DNA of 64,000 nucleotides from contig NZ_CP009354.1 in assembly GCF_000772105.1 (NCBI RefSeq), positions 2,666,001 to 2,730,000 on the forward strand, given 5' to 3'. The notes beneath the pieces are model-generated. The model worked only from the letters and a program-made list of their open reading frames with translations. It was not told the origin of the DNA and searched no databases. Of this stretch, positions 51,748 through 60,736 are shown one piece after another (within the stretch, counting starts at the first letter, position 1; each line of letters begins with the position of its first letter). The position numbers and the translations under genes were made by a program. This stretch comes from Vibrio tubiashii ATCC 19109. GTDB lineage: Bacteria > Pseudomonadota > Gammaproteobacteria > Enterobacterales > Vibrionaceae.

Positions 51748-52773
51748 ATGGTGCGAGCAATGGAACTCCTATGCCCAGCAGGTAACTTACCTGCCTTAAA
51801 AACGGCGATTGATTGTGGTGCTGATGCGGTGTACATCGGATTTAAAGATGACACCAATGCCCGCCACTTCGCTGGTTTGAACTTTACGGGTAAGAAACTC
51901 GAAAAAGCCGTTCAATACGTTCACGACAACAACAAGAAAATACACGTTGCCTTAAACACCTTTGCTCATCCAGATGGATTCGAACGCTGGACAGAAGCAG
52001 TCGACCGAGCGGCGCAAAGTGGTGTTGATGCTCTGATCGTGGCAGACATTGCCGTACTCGAATATGCCGCGCGAAAATACCCACAGCTTGAACTTCATTT
52101 ATCAGTGCAAGCCTCGGCAACCAATGTCGCTGCCATTGATTTCTACAAACAGAATTTCAATGTAAAGCGTGTTGTCCTGCCACGCGTCCTTTCCATTCAT
52201 CAGGTAAAACAGCTATCACGCAACATCACCAGTGACGTCGAGCTAGAAGTATTCGCTTTTGGCAGCCTGTGCATTATGTCTGAAGGCCGCTGTTATCTGT
52301 CGTCGTACATGACAGGTGAGTCCCCTAATACCGTGGGTGCTTGCTCTCCTGCTAAATACGTTCGCTGGCAAGAAACGGAAAACGGCCTCGAATCTCGCCT
52401 TAATGACATCTTGATTGATCGCTACAGTGACGGTGAAAATGCGGGCTACCCTACTTTATGTAAAGGGCGATTCACTGCGGACTTGGATGAGCAAACTAAG
52501 GCTTATCATACACTGGAAGAGCCGACCAGCTTGAATACGCTATCTATGCTGCCCGAGCTCTTTGCCGCTAATGTTGCTTCCGTCAAGATTGAAGGTCGCC
52601 AACGCAGCCCAGCTTACGTTGAGCAAGTGACCCGAACTTGGCGAGCCGCAATCGATCGTTACTTGGCGAACCCAGAAGGCTATCAAGTAGAGCCAAGCTG
52701 GAATGCAACACTCGCTAATGTATCAGAAGGTACGCAAACCACACTTGGCGCATACCACCGTAAATGGCAGTAG
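51748..52773 (+). CDS. ubiU: Oxygen-independent ubiquinone hydroxylation protein UbiU (U32 family)
   Basis: 341 residues. ELLCPAGNLPALKTAID and DAVYIGFKDDTNARHFAGLNF begin the U32-peptidase fold. Four cysteines typical of the [4Fe-4S] site are present in CIMSEGRC, GACSPAKY and TLCKGRF. The end GTQTTLGAYHRKWQ matches E. coli UbiU. With UbiV it hydroxylates the ubiquinone ring without oxygen. ATG 51748 is used; ATG 51760 (MELLCPAG) is where E. coli UbiU starts and is equally possible. Confidence 0.94.
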   Translation: MVRAMELLCPAGNLPALKTAIDCGADAVYIGFKDDTNARHFAGLNFTGKKLEKAVQYVHDNNKKIHVALNTFAHPDGFERWTEAVDRAAQSGVDALIVADIAVLEYAARKYPQLELHLSVQASATNVAAIDFYKQNFNVKRVVLPRVLSIHQVKQLSRNITSDVELEVFAFGSLCIMSEGRCYLSSYMTGESPNTVGACSPAKYVRWQETENGLESRLNDILIDRYSDGENAGYPTLCKGRFTADLDEQTKAYHTLEEPTSLNTLSMLPELFAANVASVKIEGRQRSPAYVEQVTRTWRAAIDRYLANPEGYQVEPSWNATLANVSEGTQTTLGAYHRKWQ

Positions 52774-52807
52774 AGCTTTACTTGTAGAGATAACAATGGA
52801 AAACAAC

Positions 52808-53686
52808 ATGAAATATGCACTCGGCCCACTACTCTACCTCTGGCCAAAGCAAGATGTCGAAGCGTTTTATGAGCAAGCGAAAACCAGCTCGGCAGATATT
52901 ATCTATCTAGGTGAGAGTGTCTGTTCAAAGCGCCGCGAGATGAAACCAGCGCACTGGTTTGAGATTGCAAAGGAACTCAGCAAGACTGGTAAGCAAGTCG
53001 TGTTGTCGACAATGGCATTGCTCGAAGCCCCAAGCGAAGTCAACGTGATGAAGAAGTACATCGACAATGGTGATTTCGCCATTGAAGCCAACGATGTCTC
53101 TGCGATTCAACTTGCCTCTGAGCGTAAAGTACCTTTCGTTGTCGGCCCTGCTGTTAATACCTACAATGCGCACACCTTAAACTTGTTCTTAAAACAAGGC
53201 ATGACTCGTTGGTGTATGCCGGTAGAGCTATCTCGTGAGTGGCTAGGTAATGTGCTTAACCAATGTGATGAGATCGGTATTAAAGGCAAATTTGAAGTTG
53301 AGGTATTCAGCCACGGTTATCTCCCCCTTGCCTACTCTGCGCGCTGCTTCACTGCCCGAGCTGAAAATAAAGCCAAGGATGATTGCGAGACTTGCTGTAT
53401 CAAATACCCAACGGGCATTCAGGTAAGCAGCCAAGAAGGACAAGAGGTGTTTAATCTCAACGGTATTCAGACTCAGTCAGGCTACTGTTACAACCTCATC
53501 AATGATTTACCAAGTATGCAAGGATTGGTCGACGTGGTTCGCTTAAGTCCACTTGGTCTTGATACCTTCTCGCAAGTAGATAAATTCCGAGCGAATGAAC
53601 AAGGAGCCAACCCTAGCCAAATCGAAAGCAGACAGTGTAATGGCTACTGGCACCAACTCGCCGGTTTAGAAGTGAAAACTCTCTAG
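52808..53686 (+). CDS. ubiV: Oxygen-independent ubiquinone hydroxylation protein UbiV (U32 family)
   Basis: 292 residues from ATG 52808, the E. coli UbiV length (MKYALGPLLYLWPKQ). The family cysteines are in GESVCSKRR, YSARCFTAR and DDCETCCIKYP. It forms the UbiU-UbiV heterodimer. ATG 52796 adds four residues; TGGAAA before 52808 supports the shorter form. It follows ubiU by 34 bp. Confidence 0.94.
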   Translation: MKYALGPLLYLWPKQDVEAFYEQAKTSSADIIYLGESVCSKRREMKPAHWFEIAKELSKTGKQVVLSTMALLEAPSEVNVMKKYIDNGDFAIEANDVSAIQLASERKVPFVVGPAVNTYNAHTLNLFLKQGMTRWCMPVELSREWLGNVLNQCDEIGIKGKFEVEVFSHGYLPLAYSARCFTARAENKAKDDCETCCIKYPTGIQVSSQEGQEVFNLNGIQTQSGYCYNLINDLPSMQGLVDVVRLSPLGLDTFSQVDKFRANEQGANPSQIESRQCNGYWHQLAGLEVKTL

Positions 53687-53709
53687 TTCTCGATTGTCAC
53701 AAATACAAC

Positions 53710-53732
53710 AAAGGGCTCAACTGAGCCCTTTT
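53710..53732. terminator. Terminator between ubiV and the MATE gene
   Basis: AAAGGGCTCA ACT GAGCCCTTTT: a perfect stem with A/T ends, serving the two convergent genes. Confidence 0.88.
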
Positions 53733-53735
53733 CTA

Positions 53736-55073
53736 TTAAGCAATCGCTTGTTCCGCTTGGTGAGTCCGATAACGACGCAGGTCTTTCATCAGAATTACTA
53801 TAACGACGGCACTCAGTGCAATATTGGAAAGCGGGAAAGCAATCCAAACTCCAGAAACACCAAGCAACTTCGGCATGATGTACAAGAAAGGTAATTGAAC
53901 TAAGATATTGCCAATATTCACCAACATCGCCTTAGTGCCTTTATTAATTGCCTGGTAATAAGCACCCGCAACCACTAGGAAACCATCTAAGAAAAGCGCG
54001 AATAGATGCAATCTAAAGCCTAGTATTGTGTTCTCTATTAACTTTTCATCGGTTGAGTTAAACACCGAGACAAACTCTCTTGGGAACAAGTTAATCACCA
54101 ATACAAAGGCAACACCAATCAAGATAGCCGTTGTCATAGCAATTTTAAGTAATGCTCGGATGTTCTCTTTGTTTCGCGCACCATGGTTATAGCTGACCAA
54201 TGGCTGCATACCGTTTGCGACACCTTCTACAGTAAGGTAATAAACAGTCACTATATAGCCAAGAATCGCATAGGCTCCAATCATCATCACATCGCCATAC
54301 TGGGCGAATAAATTATTGTGTAGCGCGACCATCACTGCACCATAGGCATACATAAAGAAGCTTGACGTGCCTATGGCAAATATTTGTGGAATGACAGGTA
54401 AGCTCAAACGAACATCACTCAACTTAAGCCTTAAGTTGGCTCTAGATGAGAAGAAGTACGCAAGGCCAAGTAATGTCACCACGGCCTGAGCAATAGCGGT
54501 CGCCAACGCAGCTCCTGTAAGCTCCCAGTCCCACACTGCAATCATTAAGTAATCTAGCGCAATGTTAATCACAGCGCCGATTACCATCAAAATCGTCGCT
54601 AAGTTCGGGTTATCATCATTACGCAGTAAAAATGGCATCGCGATGGAACCTAAGGTAAAGATACAAGCGCCGATTAACACGTGTAGGTATTGCAGTCCTA
54701 GTTCATAAACTTTTCCATCAGCACCCTGCCAGCGCAAGAAATACTCTGAACAGAAATACAAGATGCCTGAAACAAGAGGTGCCAAAACAAGTAATAGAAG
54801 CAAACCTGTTGCTAGTATCTTTTTCGCGCCTTGAGTGTCTCCTTCGCCTTGGCGGATGGATACCAAAGCGCCTGTTCCAACGCCCAACAACATACCAATA
54901 CCAAGAATTGAACCAATAACAGGCCAAGCTACGTTAATACCTGCGAGGCCATCTGCAGCGACATAGCGACCAATAAAGATTCCATCCACCACCTGATACA
55001 AACCATTGACTAGCATTGCTGCGACGGTTGGGATGGTGTATTTCCAAAACTGTTTATAAATGGATGTTTGCAT
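53736..55073 (-). CDS. MATE family multidrug exporter
   Basis: 445 residues, about 12 membrane helices, in two MatE repeats (each near residues 10-170 and 235-400). It starts with IYKQFWKYTIPTVAAMLVNGLYQVVDGIFIGRYV, typical of the MepA/DinF-like branch. It should export cationic compounds driven by Na+ or H+. It follows a marR gene on the same strand by 44 bp, and a palindrome lies in that gap, suggesting control by the neighbour regulator. I cannot name a substrate. Confidence 0.9.
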   Translation of the reverse strand: MQTSIYKQFWKYTIPTVAAMLVNGLYQVVDGIFIGRYVAADGLAGINVAWPVIGSILGIGMLLGVGTGALVSIRQGEGDTQGAKKILATGLLLLLVLAPLVSGILYFCSEYFLRWQGADGKVYELGLQYLHVLIGACIFTLGSIAMPFLLRNDDNPNLATILMVIGAVINIALDYLMIAVWDWELTGAALATAIAQAVVTLLGLAYFFSSRANLRLKLSDVRLSLPVIPQIFAIGTSSFFMYAYGAVMVALHNNLFAQYGDVMMIGAYAILGYIVTVYYLTVEGVANGMQPLVSYNHGARNKENIRALLKIAMTTAILIGVAFVLVINLFPREFVSVFNSTDEKLIENTILGFRLHLFALFLDGFLVVAGAYYQAINKGTKAMLVNIGNILVQLPFLYIMPKLLGVSGVWIAFPLSNIALSAVVIVILMKDLRRYRTHQAEQAIA

Positions 55074-55085
55074 GTTTCTCTGCTC

Positions 55086-55104
55086 TAGTTAGCAAGGCTA
55101 ACTA
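55086..55104. promoter_or_regulatory. Palindrome between marR and the MATE gene (candidate operator)
   Basis: TAGTTAGC AAG GCTAACTA, a perfect 8-bp half-site pair just upstream of the MATE start. It shares the core GTTAGC-N3-GCTAAC with the site upstream of marR. Confidence 0.65.
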
Positions 55105-55117
55105 AATAGTTAAAATT

Positions 55118-55531
55118 TTAAGTCGATAACGACTTTTTCAATAAGCTAACGAGTTGCTCAGCTTCTTGCTCAGAAAGCTTAGAGTTCATCACCTCAGCGA
55201 CCTCTTTATAGACAACCTGCTCAAGAGACATATCTTGTATCGCATTCTCGGTTAAGACGACTTTCTTTGAACGCGCATCTTCAATACATGAGATGCGTTT
55301 TACCAATCCTTTCTTTTCTAGTCGTACAACCATGTTTGAAGCAGAAGGTTTGGTCACTTTCATTTCATCAGCTAAATCTGTAATACGTATCCCTTCAGGA
55401 AAGGCTTGAACGACACGCAAATAGTCGAACTCATTAAAGCTCAACAGCGACAAAGGATCTTCTTTTCCATAAATACGCCAAGCTTTAGAACAAAATCGTT
55501 CAAGCTCAATCAGGCTAGTTTCTAGATTCAT
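55118..55531 (-). CDS. MarR family transcriptional regulator
   Basis: 137 residues from ATG 55531. The winged-helix DNA-binding domain is near residues 30-110, with FPEGIRITDLADEMKVTKPSASNMVVRLEKKGLV and the wing ISCIEDARSKKVVLTENA. It likely represses itself and the downstream MATE gene through the GTTAGC-N3-GCTAAC sites. A GTG at 55543 is in frame but sits on the ribosome site GTGAG, so ATG 55531 is preferred. The ligand is unknown. Confidence 0.88.
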   Translation of the reverse strand: MNLETSLIELERFCSKAWRIYGKEDPLSLLSFNEFDYLRVVQAFPEGIRITDLADEMKVTKPSASNMVVRLEKKGLVKRISCIEDARSKKVVLTENAIQDMSLEQVVYKEVAEVMNSKLSEQEAEQLVSLLKKSLST

Positions 55532-55546
55532 AGGAAAGCTCACTTA

Positions 55547-55561
55547 GTTAGCCAAGCTAAC
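55547..55561. promoter_or_regulatory. Palindrome upstream of marR (candidate operator)
   Basis: GTTAGC CAA GCTAAC, a perfect inverted repeat 16 bp before the marR start. It has the same core as the palindrome at 55086-55104 before the MATE gene. Confidence 0.65.
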
Positions 55562-55592
55562 AATATTAACGACAGTTTAATTAACAAGCAAT

Positions 55593-55618
55593 AAAAAAGC
55601 GCTGAATCAGCGCTTTTC
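55593..55618 (-). terminator. Intrinsic terminator after nlpI
   Basis: Minus strand AAAAGCGCTGA TT CAGCGCTTTTTT: a GC-rich stem and T-run between nlpI and marR. Confidence 0.85.
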
Positions 55619-55638
55619 TTTACGTAGGTTCAATAGTT

Positions 55639-56568
55639 CTATTGAGTTGGATTTGCCGCTTGCTGCGCTTTCGCTCTAGCAATCACTTGCGCTTGCAGGT
55701 CTTCATAGATATTGGTCAATTCTAGTATTGCGTATCTGTGCTCGACATACTCAAAAACGTTGAACGAGATAGCAAGACGGTAGAACGAAATCGCTTTGGC
55801 GATATCTTGCTCTGAGTCGCTTTCTTGGTAGCGCTTACCTAGATAGAAGTATGCTTCCGTCAGGTGTTGGGCAAGCACAACTTTATCGCGTGTGCTTTCG
55901 ACAATTGCTTTGAATGCTTGCTTTTCAGAAATCTCACCCAAAGTAATCGCGACCATAATCCAACCCCACTTGTCATTGCGATTTTGGTAGCTCTGCTCAA
56001 GCTCTTGCCTAGCGATTTCCGGTGAAATCTCTGACTTAATTATGTAGAGCCACAGCGCGCTGAATGGATCACTCGGTTCTTGATTATAATGCTGCTGCAT
56101 CTCTTCTAAAGCGAGATCAAAACGACCACCATAATAGAGCGCAATGGCTCTGTTACGTGCCGCATAGCTATTATCTGGCGCCAACTCTAAAGCCGAATCA
56201 AAGGCATCGTAAGCTGCATCGAAATTACGCTTTTCAGTAAAGTAGACACCCAGTAAGTTGAACAGATCCGCTTGCGCTGGATAAATAGCAAGAGACTGTT
56301 CGTAGTCTAATCTCGCTAGATTGCGTAAACCTACACTGTCATAGTAGTTGCCGCGTTCATAGAGTATTTTAGCGCGTGTTTCATTAGGTAGATCTGTTCT
56401 GCCAAGTAGTTGGCTTAAACGTGCGATCTGAACCTCTTGCTGCAAGCTAGGCTGAAGCGCTTCTACCATAGGCGGCAGCACCCACTCAGCTTGTTGGTTC
56501 GATGTTGATGCACAGCCTGCTGTCACTAACAAGGCAAGGCTAAGCGTTGCGGTTTGAAACCATTTCAC
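55639..56568 (-). CDS. nlpI: Lipoprotein NlpI (TPR protein)
   Basis: 309 residues. The signal peptide has the lipobox TAGC (Cys19). TPR-like repeats occupy most of the rest, for example ILYERGNYYDSVGLRNLARLDYEQSL and AYDAFDSALELAPDNSYAARNRA. NlpI is an outer-membrane adaptor of peptidoglycan hydrolases and the Prc protease. It follows pnp as in E. coli. Confidence 0.93.
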   Translation of the reverse strand: MKWFQTATLSLALLVTAGCASTSNQQAEWVLPPMVEALQPSLQQEVQIARLSQLLGRTDLPNETRAKILYERGNYYDSVGLRNLARLDYEQSLAIYPAQADLFNLLGVYFTEKRNFDAAYDAFDSALELAPDNSYAARNRAIALYYGGRFDLALEEMQQHYNQEPSDPFSALWLYIIKSEISPEIARQELEQSYQNRNDKWGWIMVAITLGEISEKQAFKAIVESTRDKVVLAQHLTEAYFYLGKRYQESDSEQDIAKAISFYRLAISFNVFEYVEHRYAILELTNIYEDLQAQVIARAKAQQAANPTQ

Positions 56569-56616
56569 AAATAAATACTCCTGTTGCTAGGCTGCTAGCT
56601 AGCGTCTTCCGCATAA

Positions 56617-56645
56617 AAAAAGGGAGCCTAATGCTCCCTTTATAA
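56617..56645 (-). terminator. Intrinsic terminator after pnp
   Basis: Minus strand AAAGGGAGC ATTA GGCTCCCTTT followed by T-run. Confidence 0.82.
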
Positions 56646-56701
56646 CATGCTTTTAGCAAAATAGGCTAATTCACAGAACCTGCCTATTCACTTAATTCGC
56701 A

Positions 56702-58834
56702 TTATGCGTCAGTTGCTGGCTTCTCTTCTGAAGCTGCTTCTTCAGTCTTTTCAACTGCTTCTTTCATGCTTAGACGTACACGGCCTTGACGGTCAATCTC
56801 AAGAACTTTCACTTGAACTTCTTGACCTTCAGCTAGGTAGTCAGACACTTTCTCTACACGCTTGTCAGCGATTTGCGAGATGTGTACTAGACCATCTTTA
56901 CCTGGCAGGATAGTTACGAATGCACCGAAGTCTGCTAGACGCGCTACTTTACCTGTGTAGATGCGGCCTACTTCAACTTCTGCAGTGATCTCTTCGATAC
57001 GACGGATTGCTTCTTTCGCAGCTGTACCTTCAGTTGCAGCAATCTTGATTGTACCGTCGTCTTCGATTTCGATAGTTGTACCTGTCTCTTCAGTTAGAGC
57101 ACGGATAACTGCACCACCTTTACCGATAACGTCTTTGATCTTCTCAGCGCTGATCTTCATTGTGTGAATACGCGGAGCGAACTCAGAAATATCTTCACGA
57201 GCACCAGAGATTGCTTCATCCATCACAGATAGGATGTGCTTACGTGCACCTTGCGCTTGGTTAAGAGCAATCTGCATGATCTCTTTAGTGATACCTTCGA
57301 TCTTGATATCCATCTGAAGTGCAGTGATACCAGTGTTAGTACCTGCTACTTTAAAGTCCATGTCGCCTAGGTGGTCTTCGTCACCAAGGATGTCAGAAAG
57401 AACAACGAAATCGTCGCCTTCTTTAACAAGACCCATTGCGATACCCGCAACAGAAGACTTGATTGGCACGCCAGCGTCCATAAGTGCTAGAGAAGTACCA
57501 CATACAGAAGCCATTGAAGAAGAACCGTTAGATTCTGTGATTTCCGATACAACACGTACTGTGTATGGGAACTCATCAACAGAAGGCATTACTGCAGCAA
57601 TACCACGCTTAGCTAGTTTACCGTGGCCGATTTCACGACGCTTAGGAGAACCAACAAAACCTGTTTCACCAACACAGTATGGAGGGAAGTTGTAGTGTAG
57701 TAGGAAGTGATCTTTACGCTCACCTGTTAGCTCATCAATGATTTGAGCATCGCGTTGCGTACCTAGAGTCGCTGTTACGATTGCCTGAGTTTCACCACGA
57801 GTGAATAATGAGCTGCCGTGCGTACGCGGAAGAACGCCAGTACGTACGTCTAGCGCACGAACCATGTCTTTTTCACGACCATCGATACGTGGGTTACCCG
57901 CGATGATGCTACGACGAACCACTGTCTTCTCTAGATCGTGGAAGATAGTGTGGATTTCTTTTGTGTTTGCTTCTGGATCTTCAGCAAGTAGCACTTCGTT
58001 TACTTCAGCAGCAATCGCGTGAATACGGTCGTAACGAGCCATCTTCTCAGTGATTTGGTAAGCTTCTACAAGCTTCGCTTCTGCTAGCTCAGCAATCTTG
58101 TTTACAAGCGTCGTGTTCTCTTCTGGAGCAACCCAATCCCATGCAGGAGTGGCAACTTCAGCTGCGAACTCGTTGATCGCTTTGATTACTACTTGCTGTT
58201 GATCGTGACCAAATACAACCGCAGAAAGCATCTCTTCTTCAGTTAGGTTGTCTGCTTCAGACTCAACCATAAGAACAGCGCCTTCAGTACCAGCAACAAC
58301 TAGGTCTAGCTTAGATGTTTCTAGCTCAGTGTTGCTTGGGTTCAGAACTAGTTGACCGTCGATGTGACCAACGCGTGCTGCACCGATAGGACCGTTGAAC
58401 GGGATACCAGAGATAGCAAGAGCCGCAGAAGTACCGATCATTGTTACCATGTCTGGTTGAACGTCTGGGTTTACAGACATTACTGTCGCGATAACCTGAA
58501 CTTCGTTTTTGAATGCATCTGGGAATAGTGGACGAATCGGACGGTCGATTAGACGAGCCGTTAGCGTTTCGCCTTCAGAAGGACGACCTTCACGCTTGAA
58601 GAAACCACCAGGGATTTTACCTGCTGCGTAAGTACGCTCTTGGTAGTTAACCGTTAGAGGGAAGAAGTCTTGACCTTCTACCGCTTCTTTTTTACCCACT
58701 ACAGAAACGAATACTGACGTATCGTCCATAGTAACCATAACTGCTGCCGTAGCTTGACGTGCAATAACGCCAGTTTCTAGAGTAACTGTGTGGTTACCGT
58801 ACTGGAACGTTTTAACAACTGGTTTTTCGAACAT
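56702..58834 (-). CDS. pnp: Polyribonucleotide nucleotidyltransferase (PNPase)
   Basis: 710 residues. Two RNase PH domains (with [28 protein letters not shown] and [14 protein letters not shown]) are followed by KH ([16 protein letters not shown] near 560) and S1 ([18 protein letters not shown] near 620) domains. PNPase degrades RNA phosphorolytically and is in the degradosome. ATG 58834 (AAGGAAT upstream) starts [13 protein letters not shown]; an extension to 58873 is not used. A long leader hairpin is predicted at 58915-58983. Confidence 0.97.
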   Translation of the reverse strand: MFEKPVVKTFQYGNHTVTLETGVIARQATAAVMVTMDDTSVFVSVVGKKEAVEGQDFFPLTVNYQERTYAAGKIPGGFFKREGRPSEGETLTARLIDRPIRPLFPDAFKNEVQVIATVMSVNPDVQPDMVTMIGTSAALAISGIPFNGPIGAARVGHIDGQLVLNPSNTELETSKLDLVVAGTEGAVLMVESEADNLTEEEMLSAVVFGHDQQQVVIKAINEFAAEVATPAWDWVAPEENTTLVNKIAELAEAKLVEAYQITEKMARYDRIHAIAAEVNEVLLAEDPEANTKEIHTIFHDLEKTVVRRSIIAGNPRIDGREKDMVRALDVRTGVLPRTHGSSLFTRGETQAIVTATLGTQRDAQIIDELTGERKDHFLLHYNFPPYCVGETGFVGSPKRREIGHGKLAKRGIAAVMPSVDEFPYTVRVVSEITESNGSSSMASVCGTSLALMDAGVPIKSSVAGIAMGLVKEGDDFVVLSDILGDEDHLGDMDFKVAGTNTGITALQMDIKIEGITKEIMQIALNQAQGARKHILSVMDEAISGAREDISEFAPRIHTMKISAEKIKDVIGKGGAVIRALTEETGTTIEIEDDGTIKIAATEGTAAKEAIRRIEEITAEVEVGRIYTGKVARLADFGAFVTILPGKDGLVHISQIADKRVEKVSDYLAEGQEVQVKVLEIDRQGRVRLSMKEAVEKTEEAASEEKPATDA

Positions 58835-58914
58835 TGTTATTCCTTTTGGGATAGCTCTGTTTAATAAGAGCAATTGTGTTAGCCCAAGGCATTACATGAT
58901 GCTTAAACAGTCTA

Positions 58915-58983
58915 GAGTTTAGTTTGTAGCTCCCAATCGACCACTTACGACCGGAATCAAACGAGAAGCTAGAAACTAAATTC
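58915..58983 (-). promoter_or_regulatory. Long leader hairpin of pnp (candidate RNase III site)
   Basis: GAGTTTAGTTTGTAGCT (58915-58931) is nearly complementary to AGCTAGAAACTAAATTC (58967-58983), 15 of 17 positions, leaving a 35-base loop in the leader RNA. In E. coli the pnp leader has such a stem, which RNase III cuts and PNPase uses for autoregulation. The rest of the 332-bp gap between rpsO and pnp shows a terminator but no gene. Confidence 0.6.
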
Positions 58984-59113
58984 TATAACTGCATACGATA
59001 TAATTGTAATGCAATGAGCAAATAGAAAATGCCGATAGATATCGGCCGCCGTAGTATAGCGGGATTAATTCGGTTTGGCTAAGCTATAGCAACCAAAATA
59101 ACTAACGGGCAAC

Positions 59114-59139
59114 AAAAAAGGGGCTAAAAGCCCCTTTTT
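59114..59139 (-). terminator. Intrinsic terminator after rpsO
   Basis: Minus strand AAAAAGGGGCTTTTAGCCCC followed by T-run, between rpsO and pnp. Confidence 0.85.
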
Positions 59140-59166
59140 CGACAAACTGTTCTATGCAGCCGCTGA

Positions 59167-59436
59167 TTAGCGACGTAGGCCTAGACGCTTGATTAGGTCT
59201 TGGTAACGAGAAAGGTTTTTGCCTTTCAGGTAGTCAAGAAGCTTACGACGGCTAGAAACCATGCGTAGAAGACCACGACGGCTGTGGTGATCGCCTTTGT
59301 GAGCTTTGAAGTGACCTTGTAGGTGGTTAATAGAAGCAGTCAGTAGAGCTACTTGTACTTCTGGTGAACCAGTGTCGCCTTCAGAGCGCGCGTATTCTGC
59401 AACGATTGCTGCTTTAGTTTCTGCATTCAGAGACAT
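59167..59436 (-). CDS. rpsO: 30S ribosomal protein S15
   Basis: 89 residues, the normal length. It shows the S15 signature [24 protein letters not shown] and ends [27 protein letters not shown]. It binds 16S rRNA early in 30S assembly. A promoter is predicted at 59511-59539. In E. coli it follows truB, but here truB lies about 17 kb away. Confidence 0.98.
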   Translation of the reverse strand: MSLNAETKAAIVAEYARSEGDTGSPEVQVALLTASINHLQGHFKAHKGDHHSRRGLLRMVSSRRKLLDYLKGKNLSRYQDLIKRLGLRR

Positions 59437-59510
59437 AATTCTCTCCTAAATAAGAGTAGGTTGATATTTGTGCCAGCCAATCTCTGATTCAGCCGACACG
59501 AGAAGCGCGA

Positions 59511-59539
59511 ATTATAGGGGATGTACACAGGTTAAGCAA
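59511..59539 (-). promoter_or_regulatory. Predicted rpsO promoter
   Basis: A perfect TATAAT (59516-59511) with TTGCTT (59539-59534) at 17-bp spacing on the minus strand. The start is near 59504. The -35 is only about 60 bp from the tandem repeat that begins at 59601. Confidence 0.55.
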
Positions 59540-59548
59540 TAGGTATTT

Positions 59549-59598
59549 GCGCGCTTCGCGTGGGAGGCGGATGCGGGAACGGACTTCGTCCTACGGGA
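59549..59598. repeat. REP-like short hairpins left of the tandem repeat
   Basis: A GCGCGCTTCGCG unit (59549-59560) and a unit GGGAACGGACTTCGTCCTACGGG (59575-59597) with a GGACTTCGTCC mini-hairpin. Related units lie to the right of the repeat (59872-59963). Confidence 0.6.
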
Positions 59599-59600
59599 AG

Positions 59601-59789
59601 CTGGAAAACTGGAAAACTGGAAAACTGGAAAACTGGAAAACTGGAAAACTGGAAAACTGGAAAACTGGAAAACTGGAAAACTGGAAAACTGGAAAACTGG
59701 AAAACTGGAAAACTGGAAAACTGGAAAACTGGAAAACTGGAAAACTGGAAAACTGGAAAACTGGAAAACTGGAAAACTGGAAAACTGGA
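59601..59789. repeat. Tandem 8-bp repeat, CTGGAAAA x about 23.6
   Basis: Twenty-three exact copies of CTGGAAAA and a final CTGGA, 189 bp with no sequence variation I can see. The unit has no stop codon in any frame and 8 is not a multiple of 3, so every frame stays open, reading KLENWKTG repeats on plus and FPVFQFSS on minus. The ORFs that result have no ribosome site and I do not call them genes. It lies between the rpsO promoter and mtnN. Confidence 0.97.
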
Positions 59790-59871
59790 TGATTGTGTCT
59801 TCTAGAAGACAAGTTCTGTCAACACCTTCCAAACCATCGGCTCTATCAACTTAGTCTCAACAGTCACCTCT

Positions 59872-59963
59872 CGTAGGGCGAAGCCCGATCCCGTTTTCCC
59901 GAAACGAAGTGTTCCATAGGACAAAGTCCGTTCCCAATTCCGTAGGGCGCAGCCCGTTCCCAT
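59872..59963. repeat. REP-like short hairpins right of the tandem repeat
   Basis: Units CGTAGGGCGAAGCCCGATCCCG (59872-59893), ATAGGACAAAGTCCGTTCCC (59916-59935) and CGTAGGGCGCAGCCCGTTCCC (59941-59961), sharing the pattern GTAGGRC-RMAG-YCCGTTCCC with a small internal hairpin. They match, in inverted form, the unit at 59575-59597. The 590-bp gap 59437-60026 otherwise holds only the rpsO promoter and the tandem repeat. Confidence 0.65.
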
Positions 59964-60026
59964 CCTTCCCTTTTCTGTTACACTTAGCTTATCCAAACCT
60001 ACCTATTTGAATTAACAGGATTCCTT

Positions 60027-60722
60027 ATGAAAATCGGCATCATCGGTGCAATGGAGCAAGAAGTCTCTATTCTTAAGCAAGCTATTGAAAACTGCCAAGA
60101 AGTCTCTAAAGCAGGTTGTACTTTCTACGCGGGTCAGCTTAATGGTGTAGACGTGGTACTGCTTCAATCAGGTATCGGTAAAGTTGCTGCTGCGGTAGGC
60201 ACGACGATTCTTCTTGACGAATACAAGCCTGATGTCGTGATTAACACAGGTTCTGCAGGTGGCTTTGACTCTAGCCTAAACCTTGGCGACGTTGTTATTT
60301 CAACTGAAGTTCGTCACCACGATGCAGACGTAACAGCATTTGGTTATGAAATGGGGCAAATGGCACAGCAACCAGCGGCTTTCATGGCAGATGAAAAACT
60401 GATGGATGTGGCTGAAAAAGCACTGGCGCAAATGGAAGACAAACACGCGGTACGTGGACTAATCTGTACTGGTGATGCATTTGTAGCAAGCGCAGAGCGT
60501 CAAGCCTTCATTCGTAAGCACTTCCCATCAGTTATCGCCGTTGAAATGGAAGCTTCAGCTATCGCTCAAACCTGTCACCAATTCAAGGTCCCATTCGTTG
60601 TCGTACGTGCTATCTCTGACGTAGCCGATAAAGAAGCAGGCATGAGCTTTGATGAGTTCCTACCGCTAGCTGCTAAGAGTTCATCAGAGATGGTGGTAAA
60701 AATGGTTGACCTGCTGAAGTAA
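60027..60722 (+). CDS. mtnN: 5'-methylthioadenosine/S-adenosylhomocysteine nucleosidase
   Basis: 231 residues of the PNP-like nucleosidase fold. Catalytic residues are seen as Glu12 (GAMEQEV), Glu174 (VEMEAS) and Asp197 (RAISDVAD). It hydrolyses MTA and SAH, feeding methionine salvage and AI-2 precursor formation. CAGGATTCC precedes the ATG. It begins the mtnN-cbiB-like-btuF-yadS block; E. coli has mtnN-btuF-yadS. Confidence 0.96.
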   Translation: MKIGIIGAMEQEVSILKQAIENCQEVSKAGCTFYAGQLNGVDVVLLQSGIGKVAAAVGTTILLDEYKPDVVINTGSAGGFDSSLNLGDVVISTEVRHHDADVTAFGYEMGQMAQQPAAFMADEKLMDVAEKALAQMEDKHAVRGLICTGDAFVASAERQAFIRKHFPSVIAVEMEASAIAQTCHQFKVPFVVVRAISDVADKEAGMSFDEFLPLAAKSSSEMVVKMVDLLK

Positions 60723-60736
60723 GCTGAAGCGATATC

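Noticed and set aside
53736..55531. Mobile resistance element around the MATE gene
   Set aside because: No transposase, integrase, flanking repeats or unusual composition; it reads as a chromosomal regulator-exporter pair.
59601..59789. CRISPR array
   Set aside because: The units are 8 bp, contiguous and identical, with no spacers and no cas genes.
59512..59832. Long open frames through the CTGGAAAA array on both strands (KLENWKTG and FPVFQFSS repeats)
   Set aside because: The repeat unit has no stop in any frame, so open frames are automatic. There is no ribosome site or flanking domain.
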